IMG/VR virus record: IMGVR_UViG_3300022747_000030
Location: 1-33,751 of that record
Reading direction: 5' to 3' (one strand)
From: a virus
DNA: 33,751 bases
A program made the position numbers and the translations under genes. The notes below the pieces were generated by a model. It worked only from the letters and a program-made list of their open reading frames with translations. It was not told the DNA's origin and did no database searches. Every line of letters begins with the position of its first letter. Position 1 is the first letter of the stretch. Shown here in pieces: positions 23,589-28,633 of the stretch.

Positions 23589-23604
23589 CACAACTATGGT
23601 TAAT
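23589..23604. promoter_or_regulatory. Weak third OR operator over the cI start
   Basis: CACAACTATGGTTAAT matches the TTGAACCNNGGTTCAA dyad at 8 of 14 positions and contains the cI ATG at 23596. Binding here would repress cI, as Cro does at lambda OR3. The match is weak. Confidence 0.35.
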
Positions 23605-24252
23605 TATTGGGATAGGTTGAAGCCGGAGATGGATGCCCATGACATGGACATCACAAAACTGGCCAAAGCAATGGGCATCAGCTTTCAAGCCGTAGCGAAA
23701 GTGCGAGACGGTGGCAGCTTCGGTACTGAAAACAACATCAAAGCCGCAAAGTTGTTGGGCCTGAACTCTGATTGGCTAGCCTGTGGGAAAGGCCCAAAGA
23801 TATCTGGAGCACAAGGAAACGTAGATGCTGCCCCCGAGCTGCGCAAGGCCAAAGGGGTTCCGGTGGTTGGAGAGGTCAAAGGCGGTGTTGATGGCTACCT
23901 TGAAGAGACGCAATACCCCGTGGGCCATGGCGACGGCGAGGTTGACTACCCCACCACAGACGCCAACGCTTACGCCCTGAAGGTGCGCGGCGATTCCATG
24001 CACCCCCGCTACCGGGCTGGTGAATTCATTGTGGTGGAGCCGGGCATTGAAGCCACGCCCAGCGACGATGTGGTGGTCGGTTTGACCGATGGGAGAAAGC
24101 TCCTGAAGGAGCTGAACTGGATGCGCGACGGGGAGATTCAGCTGCTGTCCGTCAACAACCACTACGCACCACTGACGATCCAGCTCGACAGTGTCAAGTT
24201 CATTCATCTGGTTGCCGGTCGGGTGCGCCGCAACGGCCTGAAGCGGAAGTGA
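23596..24252 (+). CDS. CI-type prophage repressor (Xre HTH + S24 peptidase)
   Basis: 218 aa from ATG 23596; an in-frame ATG at 23554 lies inside OR2 and is less likely. The N-terminal HTH is at about 17-40 (DITKLAKAMGISFQAVAKVR). The C-terminal S24 domain has Ser134 in VRGDSMHP and Lys171 in the GRKLLKEL block as the catalytic dyad. The cleavage region PVVGEVKGGVDGYLEE (89-104) lacks the lambda Ala-Gly and offers Lys-Gly or Gly-Gly instead, similar to many S24 repressors of beta-proteobacterial prophages. It maintains lysogeny by binding OR and OL. Confidence 0.92.
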   Translation: MVNYWDRLKPEMDAHDMDITKLAKAMGISFQAVAKVRDGGSFGTENNIKAAKLLGLNSDWLACGKGPKISGAQGNVDAAPELRKAKGVPVVGEVKGGVDGYLEETQYPVGHGDGEVDYPTTDANAYALKVRGDSMHPRYRAGEFIVVEPGIEATPSDDVVVGLTDGRKLLKELNWMRDGEIQLLSVNNHYAPLTIQLDSVKFIHLVAGRVRRNGLKRK

Positions 24253-24269
24253 TCAGGGTTTTTTGAGTC

Positions 24270-24285
24270 ATATCTTAAAAGATAT
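24270..24285. promoter_or_regulatory. Palindrome upstream of the toxin gene
   Basis: ATATCTT-AA-AAGATAT is a perfect 7-base inverted repeat four bases before the toxin ATG. It has the form of an autoregulatory operator bound by the antitoxin's HTH. TTGAGT upstream could supply a -35 box. Confidence 0.65.
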
Positions 24286-24288
24286 ACA

Positions 24289-24705
24289 ATGGCAGACCTG
24301 ATCCCCACCGACGAAGCCTACGCTGAAATAGACGCGCTCTACGAGGTGGATGAAGACGCGGCAGCCATGTTTGACTTGCTCCTGGAGACGCTTGCGGATG
24401 ACCCCTCGATGCTGGACCGGTTATTTCGACCGGCCAACCACTACCAGTACACGCCGCCGTTTGAGATCAAACGGTTTGGTGAGCTGCAGGCCCAGGGCAA
24501 GAACGTCTACATCATCAAAGTCCGCCACCCCACACAAGGGCACCTGCTGCCCTACCGCCTGCTGCTGGGCTATCACGCCCAGATGGACACCTACTACACA
24601 CTGACCCTGATTGAGAGGGAGATTGACTATGACGTCCATGACCCAACCATCGTTGCAGCTCTTGAACGATATGACCGGTGTGGTATTCCTACCTACCCAC
24701 ACTAG
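24289..24705 (+). CDS. Putative HigB/RelE-like toxin
   Basis: 138 aa. The N-terminal 45 residues are acidic and helical (EAYAEIDALYEVDEDAAAMFDLLLETL). The second half, PPFEIKRFGELQAQGKNVYIIKVRH followed by LPYRLLLGYHAQMDTYYTLTLIEREIDYD, alternates strand and helix as in HigB/RelE-fold ribonucleases, ending near a conserved tyrosine-rich strand. It is immediately followed by an Xre-HTH gene that overlaps it, the reverse toxin-first order of HigBA pairs. Activity is inferred from fold pattern and context; no catalytic residue is asserted. Confidence 0.7.
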   Translation: MADLIPTDEAYAEIDALYEVDEDAAAMFDLLLETLADDPSMLDRLFRPANHYQYTPPFEIKRFGELQAQGKNVYIIKVRHPTQGHLLPYRLLLGYHAQMDTYYTLTLIEREIDYDVHDPTIVAALERYDRCGIPTYPH

Positions 24706-25129
24706 CCGCGATCTGACTGCGGGCTACGTGTGCTACCCGGTCGTGGTCTACCACAACGAAAAAGTGCAAAGCATCGTTTCACAAAAGAGCATCACGGGCG
24801 CGAACGTGCACGAGCGCATGGCCCGCCTTGAGCGCAACCCTGCCCGCGCCGAGGCACTGGCGCGCGCACGTAAACGCTTGGGTGCCTGGATGGCCGATGA
24901 GATGCCCGACAGAGGGCTGGCCGCATTGCGCATGAAGGCCGGGATGTCGCAAGCCAAACTGGCCGAGCTGATGGGCACCCAGCAGTCCAACATTTCCCGC
25001 TGGGAAAAATCCACCGGCGACATGCAGCTCTCGACCATGCAGAAATTGGCGCAGGTGCTGGGCGTGGACACGACCGATGTGCTGCACGCCATTGAGCGCC
25101 ACGAGCGTGCACAAGGAGCGCCAGCATGA
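24629..25129 (+). CDS. Xre-family antitoxin
   Basis: 166 aa from ATG 24629, with GAGAGGGAGA upstream; it overlaps the toxin gene by 77 bases. The N-terminal 60 residues are a separate domain (LPTHTSRDLTAGYVCYPVVVY) that may bind the toxin. The HTH is at about 97-152: GLAALRMKAGMSQAKLAELMG, then QSNISRWEKSTGDMQLSTM. It probably neutralises the toxin and represses the pair at the palindrome upstream. Its stop overlaps the next gene's start (ATGA). Confidence 0.82.
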   Translation: MTSMTQPSLQLLNDMTGVVFLPTHTSRDLTAGYVCYPVVVYHNEKVQSIVSQKSITGANVHERMARLERNPARAEALARARKRLGAWMADEMPDRGLAALRMKAGMSQAKLAELMGTQQSNISRWEKSTGDMQLSTMQKLAQVLGVDTTDVLHAIERHERAQGAPA

Positions 25130-25578
25130 GCGCCGAGCGAAACATTTTTTGCCTGTATGCCGACGACATCCGACATGAGGTCAATGGCAAGGTGTCTCTC
25201 ATTGGCATGTACCAGGGAGGGATGAACGTTGCCGGGCCACTGCCGGTGCAGTTGCCCAAGCTGGTGGTTTCAACCTATATCAACACCCCATTGGACCAGC
25301 CATTTCAGGAAGTCAGCGTTGACCTGATGCTCAACGACCAGGTGCTGCAGAACATTTCGCCCCCCGCCCAGTCCGTGAAGGACATGCAGGACAGTGTCCC
25401 GCAGTTTGCCGACTCGCACCTGATTTCCATGCTGATGGTGCTGGTGCTGCAACCCTTCAATGTGACCGAGGAGGGTCGGCTGTATGTCAAAGCCCACCTG
25501 GACGGAAAAGTGCTGGAGAGCAATGCCCTTCGCGTGCGCGTGGTAGACGCCATTCCCGAGCATCCGTTCATGTCATAG
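25126..25578 (+). CDS. DUF6941-like protein in the toxin-antitoxin operon
   Basis: 150 aa. The opening RNIFCLYADDIRHEVNGKVSLIGMYQGGMNV, at about residues 5-33, matches a DUF6941 pattern (short N-terminal strand, then ADDxRxExxGKxSLIGxY). The rest is beta-rich (LPVQLPKLVVSTYINTPLD; ISMLMVLVLQPFNVTEEGRL) and resembles an immunoglobulin-like fold. The ATG overlaps the antitoxin stop, so all three genes are one operon, ended by a terminator at 25601. Its function is unknown; it might be a third partner of the toxin system or an independent exclusion factor. Confidence 0.7.
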   Translation: MSAERNIFCLYADDIRHEVNGKVSLIGMYQGGMNVAGPLPVQLPKLVVSTYINTPLDQPFQEVSVDLMLNDQVLQNISPPAQSVKDMQDSVPQFADSHLISMLMVLVLQPFNVTEEGRLYVKAHLDGKVLESNALRVRVVDAIPEHPFMS

Positions 25579-25600
25579 GCCGCACCTTGCCCCATCCCAC

Positions 25601-25621
25601 AACCCGCTTCGGCGGGTTTTT
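25601..25621 (+). terminator. Terminator after the toxin-antitoxin operon
   Basis: AACCCGC-TTCG-GCGGGTT followed by a run of T. A nearly identical hairpin occurs at 26669-26691, after the P63C gene. Confidence 0.9.
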
Positions 25622-25622
25622 G

Positions 25623-25651
25623 TTGCCCTTCGGGATGCTTGCATTTATAAT
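25623..25651 (+). promoter_or_regulatory. Promoter of the P63C gene
   Basis: TTGCCC (25623-25628), a 17-base spacer and a perfect TATAAT (25646-25651). The -10 is enclosed by the inverted repeat TGCTTGCA/TGCAAGCA (25636-25643 and 25653-25660), a good operator candidate. Predicted RNA would start some 20 bases before the gene's ATG. Confidence 0.8.
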
Positions 25652-25660
25652 TTGCAAGCA
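25636..25660. promoter_or_regulatory. Operator-like palindrome over the P63C -10 box
   Basis: TGCTTGCA and TGCAAGCA, nine bases apart, straddle TATAAT. A protein bound here would block the promoter, so the downstream gene is likely repressed in some state or autoregulated. Confidence 0.65.
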
Positions 25661-25680
25661 AACATGCTTACGGAAACAAA

Positions 25681-26640
25681 ATGCAAGCTAAAGACCCATC
25701 AAAGCGAGTTGGCGCACTTGCCAGAAGTGCGGCCCTATCACCCGAACAGAGATCAAAAATTGCTGCAAAAGCCGCATTGAAGCGCGCGGGATTGCCCAGC
25801 GCTACCCACACGGGCTCCGTCAATATTGGGGGCGCTGCCATTCCATGCGCCGTGTTGGAGAGTGGGCAACGGGTTGTTTGGCAACGCGAGGTTGTGGGTC
25901 TGCTGACAGGAAACAAAAAAGGCGGGCTGACTCGCTACCTGTCTGCAGGCAATCTGGCCCCATTTGCCCCGGCAAAATTTCTCACGGGTGATTTTGACGA
26001 CACAGCCATCACCTTTGAAATGGATGGCCGCAAAGCACACGGCTTTGAAGCCGAGGACATTGTTGAGATTTGCCGCATGTACATGATGGCGCGTGCGGCA
26101 AACGCACTTCTTCCAAGTCAAATTCATTTGGCAGCACAGGCCGAAATCATTGTTCTGTCGCTGGCAAAAATCGGTATTACAGCGCTGATTGATGAAGCCA
26201 CAGGCTACCAAGAAGTGCGCGATCGCAAAGCGCTGCAAGCCCTGCTGGACACCTATCTTCGCAAGGAACATGCAGCCTGGGCAAAGCGATTTCCAGATGA
26301 TTTCTACAAAGAAATGTTCAGACTGAAATCATGGTCTTACCCCACTGTAGGTGGAGCGAGGCCTGGGGTGGTCGGGACCTATACCAATGACCTGGTTTAT
26401 GAACGAATCGCTCCCGGCCTTCTTCAGGAGCTGGAACTCAGAAACCCCAAAACAAGTAACGGGAGTCGCAAAACCAAGCACCATCAATGGATGACTGAAG
26501 ATATTGGCGATCCTGCGCTCACGGCACATATTCATGCCGTCATGGGGTTTATGCGGGCCTGTGATTCATGGGAGCAGTTGCTGAGGATGATGGACCGCGC
26601 CTACCCCAAGAAGGGCACACAAATACCGCTCATTGAGTGA
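25681..26640 (+). CDS. P63C domain protein
   Basis: 319 aa. The P63C domain (PF10546) occupies about residues 150-300: EIIVLSLAKIGITALIDEATGY, DRKALQALLDTYLRKEHAAW, FPDDFYKEMFRL, then GVVGTYTNDLVYERIAPGLL and KTKHHQWMTEDIGDPAL. The N-terminal part (Lys/Ala/Arg-rich, then GSVNIGGAAIPCAVLESGQRVVW and LTRYLSAGNLAP) resembles Bro-N/KilA-N-like phage DNA-binding segments. It stands alone with its own promoter and terminator in the rex position between cI and OL. Function in the family is not established; a moron role is inferred. Confidence 0.9.
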   Translation: MQAKDPSKRVGALARSAALSPEQRSKIAAKAALKRAGLPSATHTGSVNIGGAAIPCAVLESGQRVVWQREVVGLLTGNKKGGLTRYLSAGNLAPFAPAKFLTGDFDDTAITFEMDGRKAHGFEAEDIVEICRMYMMARAANALLPSQIHLAAQAEIIVLSLAKIGITALIDEATGYQEVRDRKALQALLDTYLRKEHAAWAKRFPDDFYKEMFRLKSWSYPTVGGARPGVVGTYTNDLVYERIAPGLLQELELRNPKTSNGSRKTKHHQWMTEDIGDPALTAHIHAVMGFMRACDSWEQLLRMMDRAYPKKGTQIPLIE

Positions 26641-26668
26641 GCGAGGTCAGCTAACCGCCCCTCCCCAC

Positions 26669-26691
26669 AACCCGCTTCGGCGGGTTTTTTT
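26669..26691 (+). terminator. Terminator after the P63C gene
   Basis: AACCCGC-TTCG-GCGGGTT with eight T residues; it is nearly the same sequence as the one at 25601-25621. It insulates the lysogenic genes from the PL-like operon that starts 60 bases further on. Confidence 0.9.
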
Positions 26692-26700
26692 ACACCTGCA

Positions 26701-26763
26701 TTTCACTCTGGTTGAATATTATTTGAACTGTGGTTGACAGCACATATTGAACCGTGGTTCAAT
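26701..26763 (+). promoter_or_regulatory. OL operators and PL promoter of the rightward early operon
   Basis: Three dyads: 26747-26762 (perfect TTGAACCGTGGTTCAA), 26723-26738 (TTGAACTGTGGTTGAC) and a weaker one at 26701-26716 (10 of 14 positions). TTGACA (26734-26739) and TTCAAT (26758-26763) are 18 bases apart on the plus strand, exactly as at PR; the alternative TTGAAC/TATTGA pair (16 bases) is kept too. It therefore looks like the lambda OL/PL counterpart under the same CI. Confidence 0.82.
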
Positions 26764-26827
26764 GCCATCCATCGCACTTCAACGCGAGAAATCGGTTGAA
26801 GCGGCCCCACCAACGATGGAGCTATGC

Positions 26828-27373
26828 ATGCAGACATCTGCACACATCATTACCGCACCAGACATTGAAGACCGGTTGGCCGCCGCAGAAGTGCGCCGCC
26901 CAATCTACGGCCAGCGCCTGGTGCGCGTCATGGTGCATAAGCCGTACCAGGCCGAAAGCGCGGAAATTCTTGTTGCGCACGATGACTTTTTGATGATCAC
27001 GGGCCGCCGCCCCACGGTGGAGGAGCTGATCACGGTGGATGTGCCGATGCAAGAGCGGCTGTTGTCGGCGCTGCACATCCTGGCAGACCGCCGCCCGGAC
27101 GATTACGCGACACCGGCAACCAGGCGCTTTCTGGCACCGCATGCACTGGAGTCGCTGGCCATCGATGGCAACGAGGAATTGCGCATGTTGGCCTTGCAGT
27201 TCATTTCCAGAATTTGTGCCGCCTGGCTTGCGCTTCTGCCTCCTGAGGATCGTCTGCTCCTGGAGACAGATTGGCTCGACGTCCTGTCTGCAACTCTGCG
27301 ACATCCAGCACCAGGTGCCACTCACCCGTCTCAGGCAACTGAATCGCCATCCCCGGCACCAGCCGCACCTTAG
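26828..27373 (+). CDS. First gene of the PL-like operon, hypothetical (181 aa)
   Basis: ATG 26828 has GGAG six bases upstream; upstream in-frame starts fall in the operator. The protein is soluble: PDIEDRLAAAEVRRPIYGQRLV, VHKPYQAESAEILVAHDDF, then VDVPMQERLLSALHILADR and LALQFISRICAAWLALL. The last 25 residues are Pro/Ser/Ala-rich and overlap the minus-strand gene at 27201-27440, so they may be a poorly conserved tail. By position it is the counterpart of lambda N, but nothing in it (no Arg-rich motif) supports antitermination. Confidence 0.65.
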   Translation: MQTSAHIITAPDIEDRLAAAEVRRPIYGQRLVRVMVHKPYQAESAEILVAHDDFLMITGRRPTVEELITVDVPMQERLLSALHILADRRPDDYATPATRRFLAPHALESLAIDGNEELRMLALQFISRICAAWLALLPPEDRLLLETDWLDVLSATLRHPAPGATHPSQATESPSPAPAAP

Positions 27374-27440
27374 ATCTGAATGTGTTGATGCCTATGGGCG
27401 CTTCCGCTCTAAACGTGAGCCTGTAGGTGATTTCTTCCAT
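27201..27440 (-). CDS. 79-aa minus-strand gene overlapping the 181-aa gene
   Basis: ATG 27440 is preceded by AAGAGGCGGTC, a fair ribosome binding site. The sequence MEEITYRLTFRAEAPIGINTF, then VRLVPGMAIQLPETGEWHL and VLDVAELQ, is a plausible small beta protein. The C-terminal 25 residues are charged (DDPQEAEAQARRHK). It runs against the surrounding plus-strand operon, overlapping 173 bases of the upstream gene in antisense. No family is recognised. Either it or the tail of the plus-strand gene may be non-functional. Confidence 0.5.
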   Translation of the reverse strand: MEEITYRLTFRAEAPIGINTFRSKVRLVPGMAIQLPETGEWHLVLDVAELQTGRRANLSPGADDPQEAEAQARRHKFWK

Positions 27441-27469
27441 GACCGCCTCTTTGCCCCAAAAGAACCATC

Positions 27470-27613
27470 ATGTCACACCATCTTGAATACACCCAGCGGA
27501 TTGACCCGCGCAGCCTCCGCGTCCAGCGCCAGAGGCCGATGCTTGACGCCCTTGTTGCTGCCCTGATCGGCTGCGGGCTGGCTGCTGCCCTGGTGGTGGG
27601 GTGGGCAGCATGA
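27470..27613 (+). CDS. 47-aa small membrane protein
   Basis: ATG 27470 (MSHHLEYTQRIDPRSLRVQR) followed by a C-terminal hydrophobic segment LDALVAALIGCGLAAALVVGW, a likely single membrane helix. Its stop overlaps the next ATG (ATGA at 27610). It is the first of a run of small ORFs joined by such overlaps. The ribosome binding site (AAAAGAA) is weak. Function is unknown; small transmembrane proteins at this locus might act in exclusion or lysis control. Confidence 0.55.
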   Translation: MSHHLEYTQRIDPRSLRVQRQRPMLDALVAALIGCGLAAALVVGWAA

Positions 27614-27942
27614 GCCAGTATCTTGCTCTGGTCATTTCGGCCGCTGCCGTGCTCATCAATCTGGCTTTGTGGTGGACGTATGCCCGCGACCGATCAGCGC
27701 AGCGCCAATATGCCTACGAGCAGGCTGCCAAAGCCAATGGCGGTGGACCAAAGCCACTGCCAGTGCATCTTGTAGAAGCGTCGCAACGCTTCAAGGTAGC
27801 GCACGACTGCTGGCCTCTTCTGATAGGGCAAGAAGACGATGGGACTGTCTGGGTCGTCGTCAGGCGAAATCAACTCCCCAGCCCACCACCTACGAATTTT
27901 CTTGAGCATGGCAATGATTCTGCCGTAGGGGGCAGAGCATGA
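27610..27942 (+). CDS. Small membrane-anchored protein (110 aa), paralogue of the 28481 ORF
   Basis: ATG 27610 with GGTGGGG upstream, overlapping the preceding stop. Residues 4-27 (LALVISAAAVLINLALWWTYA) are a membrane helix. Its N-terminus and its C-terminal phrase SPPPTNFLEHG are both matched in the 50-aa ORF at 28481. The middle (about 35-85) is antisense to the minus-strand gene at 27694-27909, which may have been inserted there. The stop overlaps the next ATG by four bases. No function is recognised. Confidence 0.5.
   Translation: MSQYLALVISAAAVLINLALWWTYARDRSAQRQYAYEQAAKANGGGPKPLPVHLVEASQRFKVAHDCWPLLIGQEDDGTVWVVVRRNQLPSPPPTNFLEHGNDSAVGGRA
27694..27909 (-). CDS. 71-aa minus-strand membrane protein (MLKKIxRWWAGEL type)
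   Basis: ATG 27909 within a 42-bp repeat. It reads MLKKIRRWWAGELISPDDDP, then FLPYQKRPAVVRYLEALRRF and a C-terminal membrane helix (LWSTAIGFGSLLVGILAL). This is a protein-like sequence with basic-aromatic start. A frame with the same first 13 residues occurs at 28600. It lies entirely antisense to the plus-strand gene 27610-27942, and no clear ribosome binding site is seen. Whether both are used is open. Confidence 0.45.
   Translation of the reverse strand: MLKKIRRWWAGELISPDDDPDSPIVFLPYQKRPAVVRYLEALRRFYKMHWQWLWSTAIGFGSLLVGILALR
27871..27912. repeat. 42-bp direct repeat, copy 1
   Basis: 39 of 42 bases match 28562-28603. Read on the plus strand it encodes SPPPTNFLEHG; read on the minus strand it encodes MLKKIRRWWAGEL. 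Confidence 0.85.
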
Positions 27943-28484
27943 TCGCAATCACGTACCGCTTACAGGTCTGGCTTGTCCGGCTTGCGCTTCGCTCAGGACT
28001 TCTTTCCTGCCAAGGAAAGGTTATGGAGTGCAATGGCAAGGCCCTTGCGACCGCCCTTGATGGTCAAACCGCAAGCAGTACTGACATAAACCTTGTCGGC
28101 CCCATGAAGGGCGGCGTCTTTACATGTATGCGCAGGCGCGAGAACTGTGAGGTTTGTCCTGGGTTCAAGGAGTTTCGGCAGCAGGGCAGCCATAGACAAC
28201 TGAATGTGTTTTCCACCCCGCAAGGTGAGGCCAACATGGCTGATGGTCACTGGAAAGGTGCTGAGGTTCACGACCTCAACCAACAAGCATTCAGTGCCGT
28301 CAATTCGCAGCGCCCAGCTCGGTCTGATTCGGATCTTCACACGGTCGTTGCTGAACGCTCTCCAGCTGTTGAACAGGCTCAGGCATGCGCCAAAAACTGC
28401 GATGCCAAGACTAACGTAGGAAATGGTTTCGGCCTGCATGGCACCTCCGTTGATATTCGCATTGTGCAAGAGGACCAAGCATGA
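27939..28484 (+). CDS. 181-codon plus-strand frame, possibly spurious over its middle
   Basis: It starts at an ATGA overlap with the previous gene and ends at an ATGA overlap with the next, which argues for translation. The first 24 residues (MIAITYRLQVWLVRLALRSG) are basic and hydrophobic. The middle (28000-28440) is the exact antisense of a convincing minus-strand gene and its composition (Gln, Ser, Ala, Asp) is less protein-like. I treat it as an unresolved overlapping frame; an original shorter gene may have been overwritten by the minus-strand insertion. Confidence 0.35.
   Translation: MIAITYRLQVWLVRLALRSGLLSCQGKVMECNGKALATALDGQTASSTDINLVGPMKGGVFTCMRRRENCEVCPGFKEFRQQGSHRQLNVFSTPQGEANMADGHWKGAEVHDLNQQAFSAVNSQRPARSDSDLHTVVAERSPAVEQAQACAKNCDAKTNVGNGFGLHGTSVDIRIVQEDQA
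27993..28439 (-). CDS. Membrane-anchored protein with Ig-like domain (148 aa)
   Basis: ATG 28439 has a strong GGAGGT site four bases upstream. Residues 5-22 (ISYVSLGIAVFGACLSLF) are a membrane helix, followed by NSWRAFSNDRVKIRIRPSW and a beta-rich domain LLVEVVNLSTFPVTISHVGLTLRGG typical of small prophage proteins with an N-terminal anchor and an Ig-like fold. It is antisense to the plus-strand operon. The protein-like sequence and good ribosome site make it the most convincing of the minus-strand genes here; a moron role is inferred. Confidence 0.68.
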   Translation of the reverse strand: MQAETISYVSLGIAVFGACLSLFNSWRAFSNDRVKIRIRPSWALRIDGTECLLVEVVNLSTFPVTISHVGLTLRGGKHIQLSMAALLPKLLEPRTNLTVLAPAHTCKDAALHGADKVYVSTACGLTIKGGRKGLAIALHNLSLAGKKS

Positions 28485-28600
28485 GCTCCCGCTTGCCTTT
28501 GATTCTGTCGGTCATCGCTGTGTTCACCAACGCCGCCCTGTGGTTCGTTGTCCAGCGTGCGCAACTCTCCAGCCCACCACCTGCAAATTTTCTTGAGCAT
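28379..28600 (-). CDS. Minus-strand frame starting MLKKICRWWAGEL (doubtful)
   Basis: 73 codons from ATG 28600, inside repeat copy 2, with AGAGG upstream. Only the first 20 residues (MLKKICRWWAGELRTLDNEP) resemble the 71-aa protein; the remainder is unlike a protein (Ser/Gln/His/Pro-rich) and is antisense to the 50-aa plus-strand gene. Most likely a truncated remnant or a chance frame. Confidence 0.3.
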   Translation of the reverse strand: MLKKICRWWAGELRTLDNEPQGGVGEHSDDRQNQRQAGAHAWSSCTMRISTEVPCRPKPFPTLVLASQFLAHA

Positions 28601-28633
28601 GGCTGCGCCTCTACCCCGGAGAGCCACCCATGA
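28481..28633 (+). CDS. 50-aa membrane protein, paralogue of the 27610 gene
   Basis: ATG 28481 overlaps the previous stop, with AAGAGGACC as ribosome binding site. It reads MSSRLPLILSVIAVFTNAAL, then a helix end at WFVVQ and SPPPANFLEHG. The N-terminal helix pattern (LxLxxSxxAVxxNxALW) matches that of the 110-aa gene at 27610, and both share the SPPPxNFLEHG tail from the repeat. Its stop overlaps the next ATG (28630). It was too short for routine gene finding but is well supported by coupling. Confidence 0.6.
   Translation: MSSRLPLILSVIAVFTNAALWFVVQRAQLSSPPPANFLEHGCASTPESHP
28562..28603. repeat. 42-bp direct repeat, copy 2
   Basis: Matches 27871-27912 at 39 of 42 bases. It codes on both strands, as in copy 1. 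Confidence 0.85.

Noticed and set aside
22100-23600. Possible CRISPR array or phage-plasmid iterons in the duplicated early region
   Set aside because: There are only two long copies with genes inside; no short regularly spaced repeats are present.
26828-27373. Antiterminator N at the first PL-operon gene
   Set aside because: No arginine-rich N-terminal motif and no boxB-like hairpin were noticed downstream of PL; position alone is not enough.
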